This document shows positions 1 through 8,148 of a stretch of DNA of 64,000 bases, piece after piece. This DNA comes from Myxococcus landrumus. Its GTDB lineage: Bacteria; Myxococcota; Myxococcia; Myxococcales; Myxococcaceae. Both the position numbers and the translations under genes were made by a program. Where the stretch lies: contig NZ_CP071091.1 in NCBI RefSeq assembly GCF_017301635.1, forward strand, positions 4,042,001-4,106,000. The letters run 5' to 3'. The stretch's first letter is position 1; every line of letters begins with the position of its first letter. The notes below the pieces were generated by a model, which was given only the letters and a program-made list of their open reading frames with translations, did no database searches and had not been told where the DNA came from.

Positions 1-313
1 CTACAGAAGCCTGCCGACGCTGTCAAAAAGTATTTTCGTTCCCCGCTGATTTCCCCTCGGAGCGATCAACGCGCGAGGGGTGATTCGCCCGAGCCACTGA
101 CGTCGTGTTGCTCGCCCAGCGTCCTGGCGACGTCGGCCCCCTCCCCGCGCATGAAACAGTCTCGGCGCCCTCCTGTTGATGGTGGCCACGGCTGCGCTTG
201 TGGCCAGTCCACGGGAAGAGCGGGTTTGGTTCGCGAACAGTCCGGGACACCCCAAGCGCCGCCGAGGCACAGGCGGGCGGACGGAGGTCGTCCGCCCTTT
301 TCGCGCAGGACGC
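1..313. other. left-edge region, no gene recognised
   Basis: No convincing coding sequence is seen here. An inverted repeat (CCCCTCG at 53-59 and CGAGGGG at 74-80) could form a small hairpin but lacks a U-tract on either strand. Long open frames on both strands follow from high GC and show no protein family. Confidence 0.4.
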
Positions 314-1390
314 ATGCAGGAGACGACAGTGACGGAAGCCAACATGTCCCCCAGGGTGGAAGACGCGGGCTCGACGCTGGGTGGTTGGAGCCGGGAGCGG
401 ATGGAGCTGATTCGGCGGACCATCTGCCCCCGAGGCATCAGCGAGGACGAGTTCGCCCTCTTCATCGAGCAGTGCAAGCGCAGTGGGCTGGACCCGCTGC
501 TCAAGGAGGCGTTCTGCGTGGCCCGGCGGCAGAACGTGGGCAACCGGGAGCGTCCCAACTGGGTGACGAAGTACGAATTCCAACCGTCCGAGGCCGGCAT
601 GTTGGCGCGAGCGGAGCGGTTCCCGGACTTCAAGGGCATCCAGGCCAGCGCGGTGTTCGCGGAGGACGACATCGTGGTGGACCAGGGACGAGGCGAGGTG
701 GTGCATCGCTTCAATCCGGCCAAGCGCAAGGGCGCGCTGGTGGGGGCCTGGTCCCGAGTGGTGCGGGACGGGAAGCTGCCGGTGGTGGTGTGGCTGGACT
801 TCAGTGGCTACGTCCAGCAGACGCCCCTGTGGGCGAAGATTCCCACGACGATGATTGAGAAGTGCGCGCGCGTGGCGGCGTTGCGCAAGGCGTACCCCGA
901 GGCGTTCGGTGGGCTGTATGTCCGCGAGGAGATGCCCGCGGAGGACTTCGAGTCCTCGCAGGCGGAGCCAGCACCGGTGGGAGGCGCCTATGAAGTGTTG
1001 GGCGCGAAGCCCGGGCCCGTGAAGGCATCGTTCCCCGCGCTGCCAACGGTGCCGATGGCCCCGGAGAAGGTCTCGAGGCTGGACGTGGATGTGCCGCTCG
1101 CGCCCCTGCCCTCGAAAGAGGCGGAGCTGGTGGCCGCGCCACAGCTCAAGCCGAGCGCGGTACTGGTGGCGTTCGGTCCCTATAAGGGGAAGACGGCGTC
1201 GGAGCTCTCCGATGAGGAGCTGAGCGAGAGCATCGAGTTGGCGAACGAGAAGCTGATGGAGCAGCCCCGCGCGCGCTGGGCGAAGGCGATGCGGGAGAAC
1301 CTCACCGCGCTGGAGGCGGAGACGGAGCTGCGCTGCCGCGTCCCTACGACAGCGGACAAGGGCGGCAACGGCGCCTCGCACGAGGCGTGA
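314..1390 (+). CDS. RecT/Bet-family single-strand annealing protein
   Basis: This 358-residue protein belongs to the phage RecT/Bet recombinase family, which anneals complementary single strands. Family hallmarks are the early GLDPLLKEAFCVARRQ segment, the YEFQPSEAGMLARAERF stretch, and IEKCARVAALRKAYPEAF followed by GGLYVREE near residues 180-210. After a Pro/Ala-rich linker, the C-terminal part starts with FGPYKGKTASELSDEEL, which resembles the DUF3820 / exonuclease-X C-terminal module. The ATG at 314 has AGGA close upstream; ATG 344 has a better-spaced GGAAG and is an alternative. The usual partner exonuclease and SSB are not adjacent, and two tRNA genes follow, so this may be a phage relic kept by the host. 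The family call is firm; the role is not. Confidence 0.85.
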   Translation: MQETTVTEANMSPRVEDAGSTLGGWSRERMELIRRTICPRGISEDEFALFIEQCKRSGLDPLLKEAFCVARRQNVGNRERPNWVTKYEFQPSEAGMLARAERFPDFKGIQASAVFAEDDIVVDQGRGEVVHRFNPAKRKGALVGAWSRVVRDGKLPVVVWLDFSGYVQQTPLWAKIPTTMIEKCARVAALRKAYPEAFGGLYVREEMPAEDFESSQAEPAPVGGAYEVLGAKPGPVKASFPALPTVPMAPEKVSRLDVDVPLAPLPSKEAELVAAPQLKPSAVLVAFGPYKGKTASELSDEELSESIELANEKLMEQPRARWAKAMRENLTALEAETELRCRVPTTADKGGNGASHEA

Positions 1391-1525
1391 GGCAGGCCGG
1401 GTTGCTCGTTTGAGGCGGGCCTCCACCGAGGGAGAAGAGACTTCGGTGGGGGCTGCCCGGCAAGTCCCAGCGGGAGGCTCCGGTCGCGAAGCCAATTCCC
1501 GAGGACTTTCGGGGACTTACTAGAG

Positions 1526-1599
1526 CGCGCTCGGAGGGACTTGAACCCCCAACCCCTGGGTTCGAAGCCCAGTGCTCTATCCAGTTGAGCTACGAGCGC
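1526..1599 (-). tRNA. tRNA-Arg (anticodon TCG)
   Basis: A 74-nt cloverleaf on the minus strand. The acceptor stem GCGCTCG pairs with CGAGCGC. The anticodon stem CTGGG/CCCAG encloses the loop CTTCGAA, so the anticodon is TCG (reads CGA). The T arm contains TTCAAGT. CCA is not encoded. Confidence 0.95.
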
Positions 1600-1622
1600 A
1601 AACTACTCGGGGGAAGAAAGTG

Positions 1623-1697
1623 GGCGGCCAACCGGGGTCGAACCGGCAACCTCTGGAGTCACAGTCCAGCGCTCTAACCAGTTGAGCTATGGCCGCC
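1623..1697 (-). tRNA. tRNA-His (anticodon GTG)
   Basis: A minus-strand cloverleaf with anticodon stem CTGGA/TCCAG and loop CTGTGAC, giving anticodon GTG (histidine). The 5' end carries the extra G(-1) opposite C73 that is diagnostic of tRNA-His. The T loop is TTCGACC. It lies 23 nt upstream of tRNA-Arg(TCG) on the same strand, so the two are probably co-transcribed. Confidence 0.95.
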
Positions 1698-2269
1698 GTT
1701 ACCGACACGGCGTTTGAAGCGGCGCTTTCCCTACCGTGGAAGCGAGGGCCAGTTCAAGGCCCAAATGTGAAGCGGGTCGATTGGCGCCCTGAACAGGGGG
1801 CAACCCCAGGCCCCCTGCCCTTCCCAAGCCCGGAGAGCGACACATGGGGCGGTGAGTTCCTGACCGGCCTCCTAACAGTCGGTAGTTCCTCGCTCTTTCC
1901 CCAGGGAGCGAGGGCCAGGAGCCACAGGTCGGCGCGCGGAGCCGGCCCGAGGCCACCCTTCACCAGGGACCATCCGACCGAAGCCCCACCTCCATGGAGG
2001 TGAGGCGCTCGCGCGGCTGCCGCTGGCCGAAGTCGCCGAGTCACGCGCGTTGGCCCCACCGCGACAGGCAGCTACAGGAAGAGCCTCACCTGCGACGCCG
2101 CCACCTTCGCGTTGGCGGTGCAGCGCCAGGTCGACGTTCGCCCGTGGCGTCTCCCGCCGGGAGTCCTGGCGCTGCATCCACTTCACACAAATACAGCCAA
2201 ACATAGGCACCGCTCCGCAGGATACGCCAATTCAACCCAACGCCTCATACACCCACAGAGCACTCCACC
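1698..2269. other. intergenic, partly lower-GC region
   Basis: No gene is supported. Towards its right end the base composition falls visibly below that of the core genes. Short open frames on both strands lack ribosome binding sites and recognisable motifs. It would hold the promoter of the tRNA-His/tRNA-Arg pair, which I could not pin down. Confidence 0.4.
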
Positions 2270-2755
2270 TTACGGCTCTCCCTCATAGACAAACTCAGCA
2301 AACCCTCCATACAGACCTCCTTCGCCCCAACCGACACGAACACCATTGCAGTCCAACCACCTATCTCCGAATACGCTGTGCTCCACGGCGAAGCGCTTGA
2401 CCAAACATCCCGACAATCCAGCGGCGCAATAGCACTCACGCAGACAGAACCAAGGGTCAACACCTATCCCCCCATCGACCCTCCCTCGCCAGAATCCGCT
2501 CGACAGCCCATCCCCATCCGGAGCGTGCGTCGAATGGAGCCCTGTAAGTCTTTCATGACCAATGCGCCACGCCTTCACTTCTTCATTCACAATGCCAGGA
2601 CAACGCCACCTCGAGCCCATGAAAGTCTTCAGCGCCACCACAACCATTTCCATACATTGACCAGCCAACCCGCAAGGAATAACAATCGGAAATGCGAGAC
2701 ACAGCTCGCCTGCGCCTATCAAGGCGACAGCACCTCCAACCCAAGGGATGCTCAT
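2270..2755 (-). CDS. possible hypothetical protein with hydrophobic N-terminus
   Basis: A 161-codon frame on the minus strand. Its predicted product has a hydrophobic N-terminal third (residues 1-45) and a Trp/Gly/Cys-rich remainder ending in FVYEGEP. The amino-acid make-up looks protein-like, unlike the Arg/Pro/Ala shadow frames elsewhere, but third positions are much less GC-biased than in core genes and no good ribosome binding site precedes the ATG at 2755. That ATG overlaps the ATG of the plus-strand lipoprotein at 2754 (both share CATG), so at most one of these starts is likely exact. It may be a decayed or imported gene. No family is recognised. Confidence 0.3.
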   Translation of the reverse strand: MSIPWVGGAVALIGAGELCLAFPIVIPCGLAGQCMEMVVVALKTFMGSRWRCPGIVNEEVKAWRIGHERLTGLHSTHAPDGDGLSSGFWRGRVDGGIGVDPWFCLRECYCAAGLSGCLVKRFAVEHSVFGDRWLDCNGVRVGWGEGGLYGGFAEFVYEGEP

Positions 2756-3071
2756 GAAGAGGTTTCTGACGGGATTGCTGCTGACCCTTTCGATTTCTGC
2801 CTGTGGCCCGGGCCAAGAGGAAGGTGCTCCGAAGAGCAGTCTGGCCGTGCACATCTCCGAGAAGCAGGAGATGTCTGTTGAGCCCTGGAGCACCGAGAAG
2901 AGCGAGCAGATGCCCGCCCTCGCTTCCACCGCCGGCGATGAGTCCCTGGCCTGCTGGGTGGTGCTCAACTGGTGTACCCCGCCCGCGGGTCAGCCGCACT
3001 GCACGGCCACCGGCTGCACGGTGGAAGAGGCCGTCCGTCACTGCCGGGCGCTCTACGACAAGACCTGCTAA
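2754..3071 (+). CDS. small cysteine-containing lipoprotein
   Basis: A 105-residue protein starting MKRFLTGLLLTLSISACG, a lipoprotein signal peptide with lipobox ISAC, so the mature protein is predicted to be lipidated and exported. The mature part ends in a cysteine-bearing segment with four or five Cys (ACW, NWCTPP, HCTATGCT, HCRALYDKTC) that may form disulfides in the periplasm. ATG 2754 is chosen over 2748 because AAGGG at 2743-2747 then sits 6 nt upstream. A strong intrinsic terminator follows 20 nt downstream, so the gene is probably transcribed alone. Small secreted Cys-rich lipoproteins of unknown function are common in Myxococcaceae; no family is assigned. Confidence 0.75.
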   Translation: MKRFLTGLLLTLSISACGPGQEEGAPKSSLAVHISEKQEMSVEPWSTEKSEQMPALASTAGDESLACWVVLNWCTPPAGQPHCTATGCTVEEAVRHCRALYDKTC

Positions 3072-3091
3072 GTCGACAGGCCTGGCATGAA

Positions 3092-3131
3092 AGAAGCCTC
3101 CCAGCCCCAAGCCGGGAGGCTTCTGTATTTT
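3092..3131 (+). terminator. intrinsic terminator of the 2754 lipoprotein gene
   Basis: A perfect 11-bp stem (AGAAGCCTCCC at 3092-3102, GGGAGGCTTCT at 3114-3124) with an 11-nt loop is followed by GTATTTT. It sits 20 nt after the lipoprotein stop codon. Confidence 0.85.
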
Positions 3132-3300
3132 GGGCGTGACGTCGAGTGGAGTGGAGCATCGTCCGTGCCCCCTCGAGGCGCTCTTCACTCAGCTGAGCCT
3201 ATCGCCTGGGCCAGGTGACGCCCTCCGTCCTTGGACAGCCACGGCCAGCGTGCTGCTACGCTTCCGCGCAACGCAGTACCAACGGGTGGGAGCAACACGC

Positions 3301-3534
3301 ATGCGGACAACCTTCGAATCCATTCAGGAGATTCTCAAGGCAGGAGCCAACGTCCATCTCCACGACCGGTATCCCCCAGGTGATGTGGAGAGACTCGCGA
3401 CAATGGCTCGCGAGCACGGCGGCCACCTGCTCGTCTCCGGCGACTACACGTCAGACTGGATCGTCCGATGGGCCAAAGCAGGGGGAAGCCACTTCACGTT
3501 CGTCGTCCAGTCCAGCGTCCGCGGAGGAATGTAG
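3301..3534 (+). CDS. small hypothetical protein (77 aa)
   Basis: A 77-residue soluble protein starting MRTTFESIQEILKAG, preceded by GGGAG about 9 nt before the ATG. The frame stays open upstream to 3130, but that part has shadow-like composition and no ribosome binding site. The sequence (an amphipathic start, a DRYPPGDVERLATMAREHGG segment and a Trp-containing C-terminus) looks like a compact alpha/beta domain. It has no signal peptide, and no family is recognised. It lies in the accessory segment between two tRNA pairs. Confidence 0.55.
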   Translation: MRTTFESIQEILKAGANVHLHDRYPPGDVERLATMAREHGGHLLVSGDYTSDWIVRWAKAGGSHFTFVVQSSVRGGM

Positions 3535-3734
3535 GACGCGACTTCCACGCGAGGCCCATGCGGACTCGCCTGGGTCCGCAGACGTGGTCATCAGCGAGAT
3601 TCAGATTCCCCTGACGACCCTGTCCTGGTTCGCCGAGGCGGCACCGTCAGACCTGGCGATGAACACAGGACCGCGGAGACGACGAGCACGGACTGCTTGA
3701 CGAACCGCTTGCCCAGTGAGGGGACGGAGGCTGG

Positions 3735-3887
3735 ATGCCGTGGATGGACGCGGCGGCCAGGAGATCCGAGGTGATTCTCTTGGCCGAGCCCGTGGAGCTG
3801 AACAACATCCACCTGCTCCGGAAGTGGGTCTCTGACTTCATCGTGAAGGCGACGGCAACACACGGGTCGACGCCGGAGAAGGAGTAG
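3735..3887 (+). CDS. very small hypothetical protein (50 aa)
   Basis: A 50-codon frame with a strong Shine-Dalgarno sequence (GGAGG at 3726-3730, 4 nt before the ATG). The product has a natural composition, with a hydrophobic/amphipathic middle (SEVILLAEPVELNNIHLLRK) and an acidic end. It could be an independent small protein or the surviving C-terminus of a larger decayed gene: the preceding 200 bp contain protein-like fragments in shifting frames. No family is recognised. Confidence 0.4.
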   Translation: MPWMDAAARRSEVILLAEPVELNNIHLLRKWVSDFIVKATATHGSTPEKE

Positions 3888-4034
3888 CAACACCTTCGAG
3901 CCTTTGTTCTGTATTGAACAGAAAGAGCCGAACAGGCCCCCCGCGCTCTCCGCTGTACCAGGCACAACGCGCATCCTTCGTTGGCTTGCACAGTTCCACG
4001 CCGCCACTTCCACCCCTCACCCCGGCCTGATTCC

Positions 4035-4823
4035 ATGCAGACAACGCCAGCCAAGCTCCCTGTCGATGCCGCATGTGCCCAACATCCGGACCGGCCGGCC
4101 TTGGAGGTCTGCACTCGATGCGGGGGCTTCGTCTGTGAGCACTGCAAGGAACGCAATGCCCGAGCATGCGACGCATGCCACGCCGCGATGAGGCAACGGG
4201 TCTTGCCCTCCGCTCGCCGATGGGCCGTCGTTGCCACGGGAGCCATCATCCTGCATGCCGTCACCGAAATGGCCCTTCTCGCCGTGCGATTCTGGCTCTA
4301 CCCGTTCCTCCAAGGCCTCGACATGGCGAGGGTGGATGCCATGGTCGCGTATGGCACCGCCATCGGAACCCTTCGCGCCCTCATGATTGCGGCGACGATA
4401 CTCAGCGTGGTGGGATTCCTGACGTGGCAGTACCATGTGTTCCGGCTCGCGAACTCACTCGACGTCAGCCAGGCTTCGCCCCGCTGGGCCATCCTGGGAT
4501 GGTTCATCCCTGGAATGAACCTCTTCAAGCCCTATCAGATGATGCGTGACCTCTGGAGCGACTTGGGAGGCGAAGCCTCGAGAGCCCGTTTGATACGAGC
4601 ATGGTGGCTCATGGGGCTGGTCACCTTCGCAGTCGGTACGGGATATCAATTGATGCGCAGCCTCAACGAAATCGTGCACATCCGCACCTTCACACTGGCG
4701 GCAACCAACATTGTTCACACCACCCTACTAGCCCTCGCCACTGCGTTGTGTATCGGCGTGGTGTGGCGCATCCAGCGGCAGCTCGTCCAACTGAAAGCAG
4801 AGGCTCGTCACACAGGCATCTGA
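4035..4823 (+). CDS. DUF4328 membrane protein with N-terminal zinc finger
   Basis: A 262-residue membrane protein. Residues 10-50 hold a B-box-like zinc-binding module (Cys/His pairs CAQH, CTRC, CEHC, CDAC). About five hydrophobic segments follow, including the DUF4328 signature RWAILGWFIPGMNLFKPYQM near residue 155. DUF4328 proteins are predicted multi-pass membrane proteins of unknown function, and coupling to a small zinc finger suggests a ligand or partner-binding role. The ATG at 4035 has no obvious ribosome binding site; an open frame continues upstream to 3981 without protein-like sequence. The stop codon lies in the loop of a small hairpin (4813-4828) facing the convergent FG-GAP gene. 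Confidence 0.8.
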   Translation: MQTTPAKLPVDAACAQHPDRPALEVCTRCGGFVCEHCKERNARACDACHAAMRQRVLPSARRWAVVATGAIILHAVTEMALLAVRFWLYPFLQGLDMARVDAMVAYGTAIGTLRALMIAATILSVVGFLTWQYHVFRLANSLDVSQASPRWAILGWFIPGMNLFKPYQMMRDLWSDLGGEASRARLIRAWWLMGLVTFAVGTGYQLMRSLNEIVHIRTFTLAATNIVHTTLLALATALCIGVVWRIQRQLVQLKAEARHTGI

Positions 4824-4847
4824 GCCTGCTCCGTGCAGATGACCCGC

Positions 4848-5423
4848 TCAGAATGCTGAATAAGCAAACATCTTCGACCCGCTACTGACGTCATAGCAGA
4901 ACAGGTCGGTCCGGCCATCACCGTTGAAATCGGCGACGGAGAATCGTGCGGAGAGCCGGTTGCACCACTTCATGTCCTGATACCAATCCGTCCCCACGAA
5001 GTACCCCCCAGGACGGGCAAAGGCGATCCACTTCTCCCCTGTAATTGAATCGTGGCAGATCATGTCCGCCCGGCCGTCTCCGTCGAAATCACCCGTGAAG
5101 AGCTGACTCCCCTGGCGGTTGCACCACCCCATCGCGGCCTGCCAGTCGTTCCCGACAAAATGCCCATCGGGGGGTCGTGCAAAAGCGATCCGCTTGTCGC
5201 CCGTGAGCCAGTCGTGACACAGCATGTCCGCCATGCCGTCGCCATTGAAGTCATTGATGAAGAGCTGGGCCCCGAAATAGTTGCACCACTCCATGTTCAT
5301 GTCCCAGAGCCAGAAACCGGTCGCCGCCGGGGCTGGGGCCATCTCAAAATGGCCATTCGCGTCTTTCGCACCCAAAGCAACGAGCAGCGGCGTCACAAGC
5401 AAGAACAGCTTCGGCCCACGCAT
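4848..5423 (-). CDS. secreted FG-GAP/VCBS repeat protein
   Basis: A 191-residue protein with an N-terminal signal peptide (about 22 residues) followed by three tandem repeats of about 50 residues. Each repeat carries a calcium-binding-type loop: DFNGDGMADMLCHD, DFDGDGRADMICHD and DFNGDGRTDLFCYD. Each also has a conserved WCN tripeptide, so the repeats form blades or half-blades of a FG-GAP/VCBS propeller. A full propeller needs more blades, so this short form may be a carbohydrate- or surface-binding module, or may oligomerise. GGGG about 5 nt before the ATG is the ribosome binding site, and a perfect TTGACA lies about 50 nt upstream (5474-5479). It is convergent with the DUF4328 gene, with 24 bp between stops. 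Confidence 0.8.
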   Translation of the reverse strand: MRGPKLFLLVTPLLVALGAKDANGHFEMAPAPAATGFWLWDMNMEWCNYFGAQLFINDFNGDGMADMLCHDWLTGDKRIAFARPPDGHFVGNDWQAAMGWCNRQGSQLFTGDFDGDGRADMICHDSITGEKWIAFARPGGYFVGTDWYQDMKWCNRLSARFSVADFNGDGRTDLFCYDVSSGSKMFAYSAF

Positions 5424-5783
5424 TGTGTCCCCTATCTCCCATCGGAGTCTTCAGACTCAAACATCGACCATTTTGTCAAAGTATCAAATGGGGCATCAGT
5501 CGCAACGAGTGTTAAGGCTCGACACACCATCCTCGACCCGAAAGCTACCACCGGCGACCGAGACCTTTGTTCTGACATGATTATTTCCTCTCAAACAACG
5601 ACACCGAAACCATCATCGTCCGAGCATTGCCGTTGCAGGTGTTCCTTGGCTTCGCATTGCAATCGGACCGAGCCCCCCCGGAGGCCCTCTCGATTCTGAT
5701 TTGCGCCTGCTGCTCGAACTACAGAAGATGCCGGAAGCCCGGTCGTTCATCGCTCGCACAACTCCACCAGAGACGAGGTCACC
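5424..5783. other. divergent intergenic region, relatively AT-rich
   Basis: This 360-bp stretch separates the FG-GAP gene (minus) from the lipoprotein gene (plus) and should hold both promoters. On the minus strand TTGACA is at 5474-5479, about 50 nt before the FG-GAP start, but no good -10 follows. GC is visibly lower than in the core genes. No coding sequence is supported. Confidence 0.45.
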
Positions 5784-6155
5784 ATGAAGGCGTTCAAGCT
5801 GTTGCTGTTGGCCTGCATCACCGTGCTCGCGGTTGGCTGTGGCGAAGCACCCACCGAGGTGGCTGACCCGGGCGAGGAGATGAGCACCTCGTCGGAGGAG
5901 CTCTCGTCGTGTACCGCCTCCTGCGCGACGGGGTCCGTCAGTTGCCCGCCAGGGACCCTGAATTGCTCCGCCGTGAATGGGCAAGGCGTGACCTGCAACG
6001 GAACCTTCTTCGCCTGCCCGACGTGCAACTACTTCACGTGTGAGAGCCGGGACACCCAGGAATGCGCCATGCCCGGGTACGAGACTCCGTGCTGCAGAGC
6101 CAACGGCAAAGTGGGGAGCTGCCGCTGCGGCGTGAAGCGCTGGTCCTGCTTCTAG
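5784..6155 (+). CDS. cysteine-rich lipoprotein
   Basis: A 123-residue lipoprotein. Its signal peptide MKAFKLLLLACITVLAVGC ends in a typical lipobox. An acidic Ser/Glu linker follows, then about 14 cysteines in short-spaced patterns (CTASC, CPTC, PCC, SCRC), suggesting a disulfide-stabilised extracytoplasmic domain. GAGG about 6 nt upstream of the ATG supports the start. It is similar in style to the lipoprotein at 2754 but not clearly homologous. No catalytic motif is visible and the function is unknown. Confidence 0.75.
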   Translation: MKAFKLLLLACITVLAVGCGEAPTEVADPGEEMSTSSEELSSCTASCATGSVSCPPGTLNCSAVNGQGVTCNGTFFACPTCNYFTCESRDTQECAMPGYETPCCRANGKVGSCRCGVKRWSCF

Positions 6156-6496
6156 ATTTCGAGTTGTCGTAGCGAGCCGAAGCGCTCAGCCCTTGCGCCG
6201 TTCGCACAAGGAGACGGTCGCAGTGGCGGCAGTCACGGACGGACCGCCGGGTGGAACCACGGCAACAGCGGTGGTTTCCCCGGTGGCACTCGCCTCCCGT
6301 GAGCGCACTCCAGCCTCGCGTGATTCGGACGGGCGCTGCTCAAGGATTGGCGACTGACAGGACGGACACCGAGCCAGGGCAGCCAGGAGGGACTCGAGGC
6401 GCGCCACCAGAACGGGGCAGGAAAAACCGGGGAGGACACAACCCCCACCCGGCTGGGCAGGGGCTATTTCCTGAGCGAGTCCAGTGGGTTGGGCAG
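6156..6496. other. intergenic region downstream of tRNA pair
   Basis: No gene is supported. A 73-codon minus-strand frame (6186-6407) exists but has shadow-like composition and no ribosome binding site. The stretch lies between the Cys-rich lipoprotein and the tRNA-Arg(TCT)/tRNA-Pro pair. Confidence 0.4.
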
Positions 6497-6570
6497 CGCC
6501 CCAGGCAGGACTCGAACCTGCGACCCCCGGCTTAGAAGGCCGGTGCTCTATCCAGCTGAGCTACTGGAGC
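6497..6570 (-). tRNA. tRNA-Arg (anticodon TCT)
   Basis: A 74-nt cloverleaf. The acceptor stem GCTCCAG pairs with CTGGGGC (one G-T). The anticodon stem CCGGC/GCCGG encloses CTTCTAA, giving anticodon TCT (AGA codons). The T arm is GCAGG-TTCGAGT-CCTGC. Confidence 0.95.
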
Positions 6571-6611
6571 TGGTTGGGCCACCCGCTCTGATTCCACTGC
6601 TTTACTTCAAA

Positions 6612-6685
<74 letters not shown>

Positions 6686-6755
6686 AGAAGTAGAGTCCGG
6701 CATTGTTGAACCATCGCGCACGGACGCGCAAGAGCAACGTGCCTGACGCCTTCAC

Positions 6756-7361
6756 TCAATCGCTCTTCCCCAACTCCAACAGCCGCGACTTCATCTTCCG
6801 GAAGGCCGCCCCTCGGTGTGAAACCGCCGACTTCTCCTCGGACGTCAGCTCGGCCATGGACCGGCCACTGTCCGGAAACATGAAGACGGGGTCATAGCCG
6901 AAGCCATGCGTCCCCCGGGCCTCGTGTCCGATGCGGCCCTCGCACCGCCCCTCCTCGACGTGGGTCCGTCCGTCAGGCCACACCAGCGCCAGCGCGCACC
7001 GGAACGACGCTCCGCGCCGGGCTTCCGGCACTCCCGCCAGCTCCACCAGCAGCTTCTCGTAGCGGGCCTTGTCGTCCCCCGGCGCATACCTCGCGGACAG
7101 CACCCCGGGCCGCCCGTCCAGCGCGTCCACGCACAGCCCCGAGTCATCCGCCAGCGCCGGCAGCCCCGTCGCCTTCGCGTACTCCAGGGCCTTCTTCACC
7201 GCGTTCGCCTCGAACGTGTCCCCGTCCTCCTCCGGCTCGGGCACTGGCGGCAGGTCCGCCAGCGACACCACCTCCACCGAGTCCCCCACCAGCTCGCGCA
7301 ATTCGCGCAGCTTCCCCTTGTTCGTGGTGGCGAAGAGCAGCTTCGCCTTGCCCGCCGTCAT
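6756..7361 (-). CDS. rdgB: XTP/dITP pyrophosphatase (RdgB/HAM1 family)
   Basis: A 201-residue Ham1 family enzyme that hydrolyses non-canonical purine triphosphates (dITP, XTP) to monophosphates, keeping them out of DNA and RNA. Visible motifs are the N-terminal [10 protein letters not shown] substrate loop, [24 protein letters not shown] with the catalytic Asp pair, [10 protein letters not shown], and the C-terminal [12 protein letters not shown] and SHRGAAFRK segments. Length is normal for the family. Its ATG overlaps the stop of rph by 4 nt (ATGA), so the two are translationally coupled; the rph-rdgB pair is common in bacteria. Confidence 0.97.
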   Translation of the reverse strand: MTAGKAKLLFATTNKGKLRELRELVGDSVEVVSLADLPPVPEPEEDGDTFEANAVKKALEYAKATGLPALADDSGLCVDALDGRPGVLSARYAPGDDKARYEKLLVELAGVPEARRGASFRCALALVWPDGRTHVEEGRCEGRIGHEARGTHGFGYDPVFMFPDSGRSMAELTSEEKSAVSHRGAAFRKMKSRLLELGKSD

Positions 7362-8071
7362 TCCAACACCTTCGCCTGCGCGGCCACGAGCTGCTGGATG
7401 GCGGCCAGCCCTCCATCGAGCATCGCGTCCAGCGTCTTGCGGTCGAACAGCTGGTGCTCCGCCGTCCCCTGCACCTCCACCATCCGCCCGTCCCCCGTCG
7501 CCACGATGTTCAGGTCGACGTCCGCCTTCGAGTCCTCCTCGTAGTCCAGGTCGACGCGAACCTCGCCACCCACCACGCCCACGGACACCGCCGCCATCGG
7601 CGTCAGCTTGGGCATCTTGCTGATGACGCCCTGCTTCTGGAGCGAGCGCAGCGCGAGCACCAGCGCCACATACGCCCCCGTAATCGACGCCGTGCGCGTC
7701 CCGCCGTCGGCCTGCAGCACGTCGCAGTCCAGGGTCAGCGTCCGAGTCCCCAGCGTCGACAGGTCCACCGCCGCGCGGAGCGAACGCCCGATGAGGCGCT
7801 GAATCTCCATCGTGCGGCCTGTCTGCTTCCCCTTCGCCGCCTCGCGCTGGCTGCGCGAGTGCGTGGCGCGCGGCAACATCCCGTACTCCGCCGTCACCCA
7901 GCCGGTGCCCTTGCCCATCAGGTGCGGCGGAACCCGCTCCTCCGTGGAGCAGGTGACGAGCACCTTGGTGTGGCCAAACTCCACCTGCACGGAGCCCTCC
8001 GCATAGCGGGACACTCCGGGGGTGAGGACAACGGGACGAAGGTCCAGCACACCACGTTGGAAGGAACGCAC
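7358..8071 (-). CDS. rph: ribonuclease PH
   Basis: This 237-residue phosphorolytic 3'-5' exoribonuclease trims tRNA precursors. It shows the RNase PH signatures [43 protein letters not shown] and [20 protein letters not shown]. The frame is open upstream to 8137, but the family N-terminus and a perfect AGGAG placed 6 nt ahead of GTG 8071 identify that GTG as the start. It overlaps rdgB by 4 nt and follows the amidase gene after 77 bp, forming a likely amidase-rph-rdgB operon. Confidence 0.96.
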   Translation of the reverse strand: MRSFQRGVLDLRPVVLTPGVSRYAEGSVQVEFGHTKVLVTCSTEERVPPHLMGKGTGWVTAEYGMLPRATHSRSQREAAKGKQTGRTMEIQRLIGRSLRAAVDLSTLGTRTLTLDCDVLQADGGTRTASITGAYVALVLALRSLQKQGVISKMPKLTPMAAVSVGVVGGEVRVDLDYEEDSKADVDLNIVATGDGRMVEVQGTAEHQLFDRKTLDAMLDGGLAAIQQLVAAQAKVLE

Positions 8072-8148
8072 GGCGAGCTCCTGAGCGAGAGGAAGAGAGC
8101 GGCCCCTCTCTACCAGAGCCTCCCCGCCCGCCGTCACCCGCTATCGAC

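Noticed and set aside
6186..6407. 73-codon minus-strand frame as a gene
   Set aside because: Shadow-like composition, no ribosome binding site, no motif.
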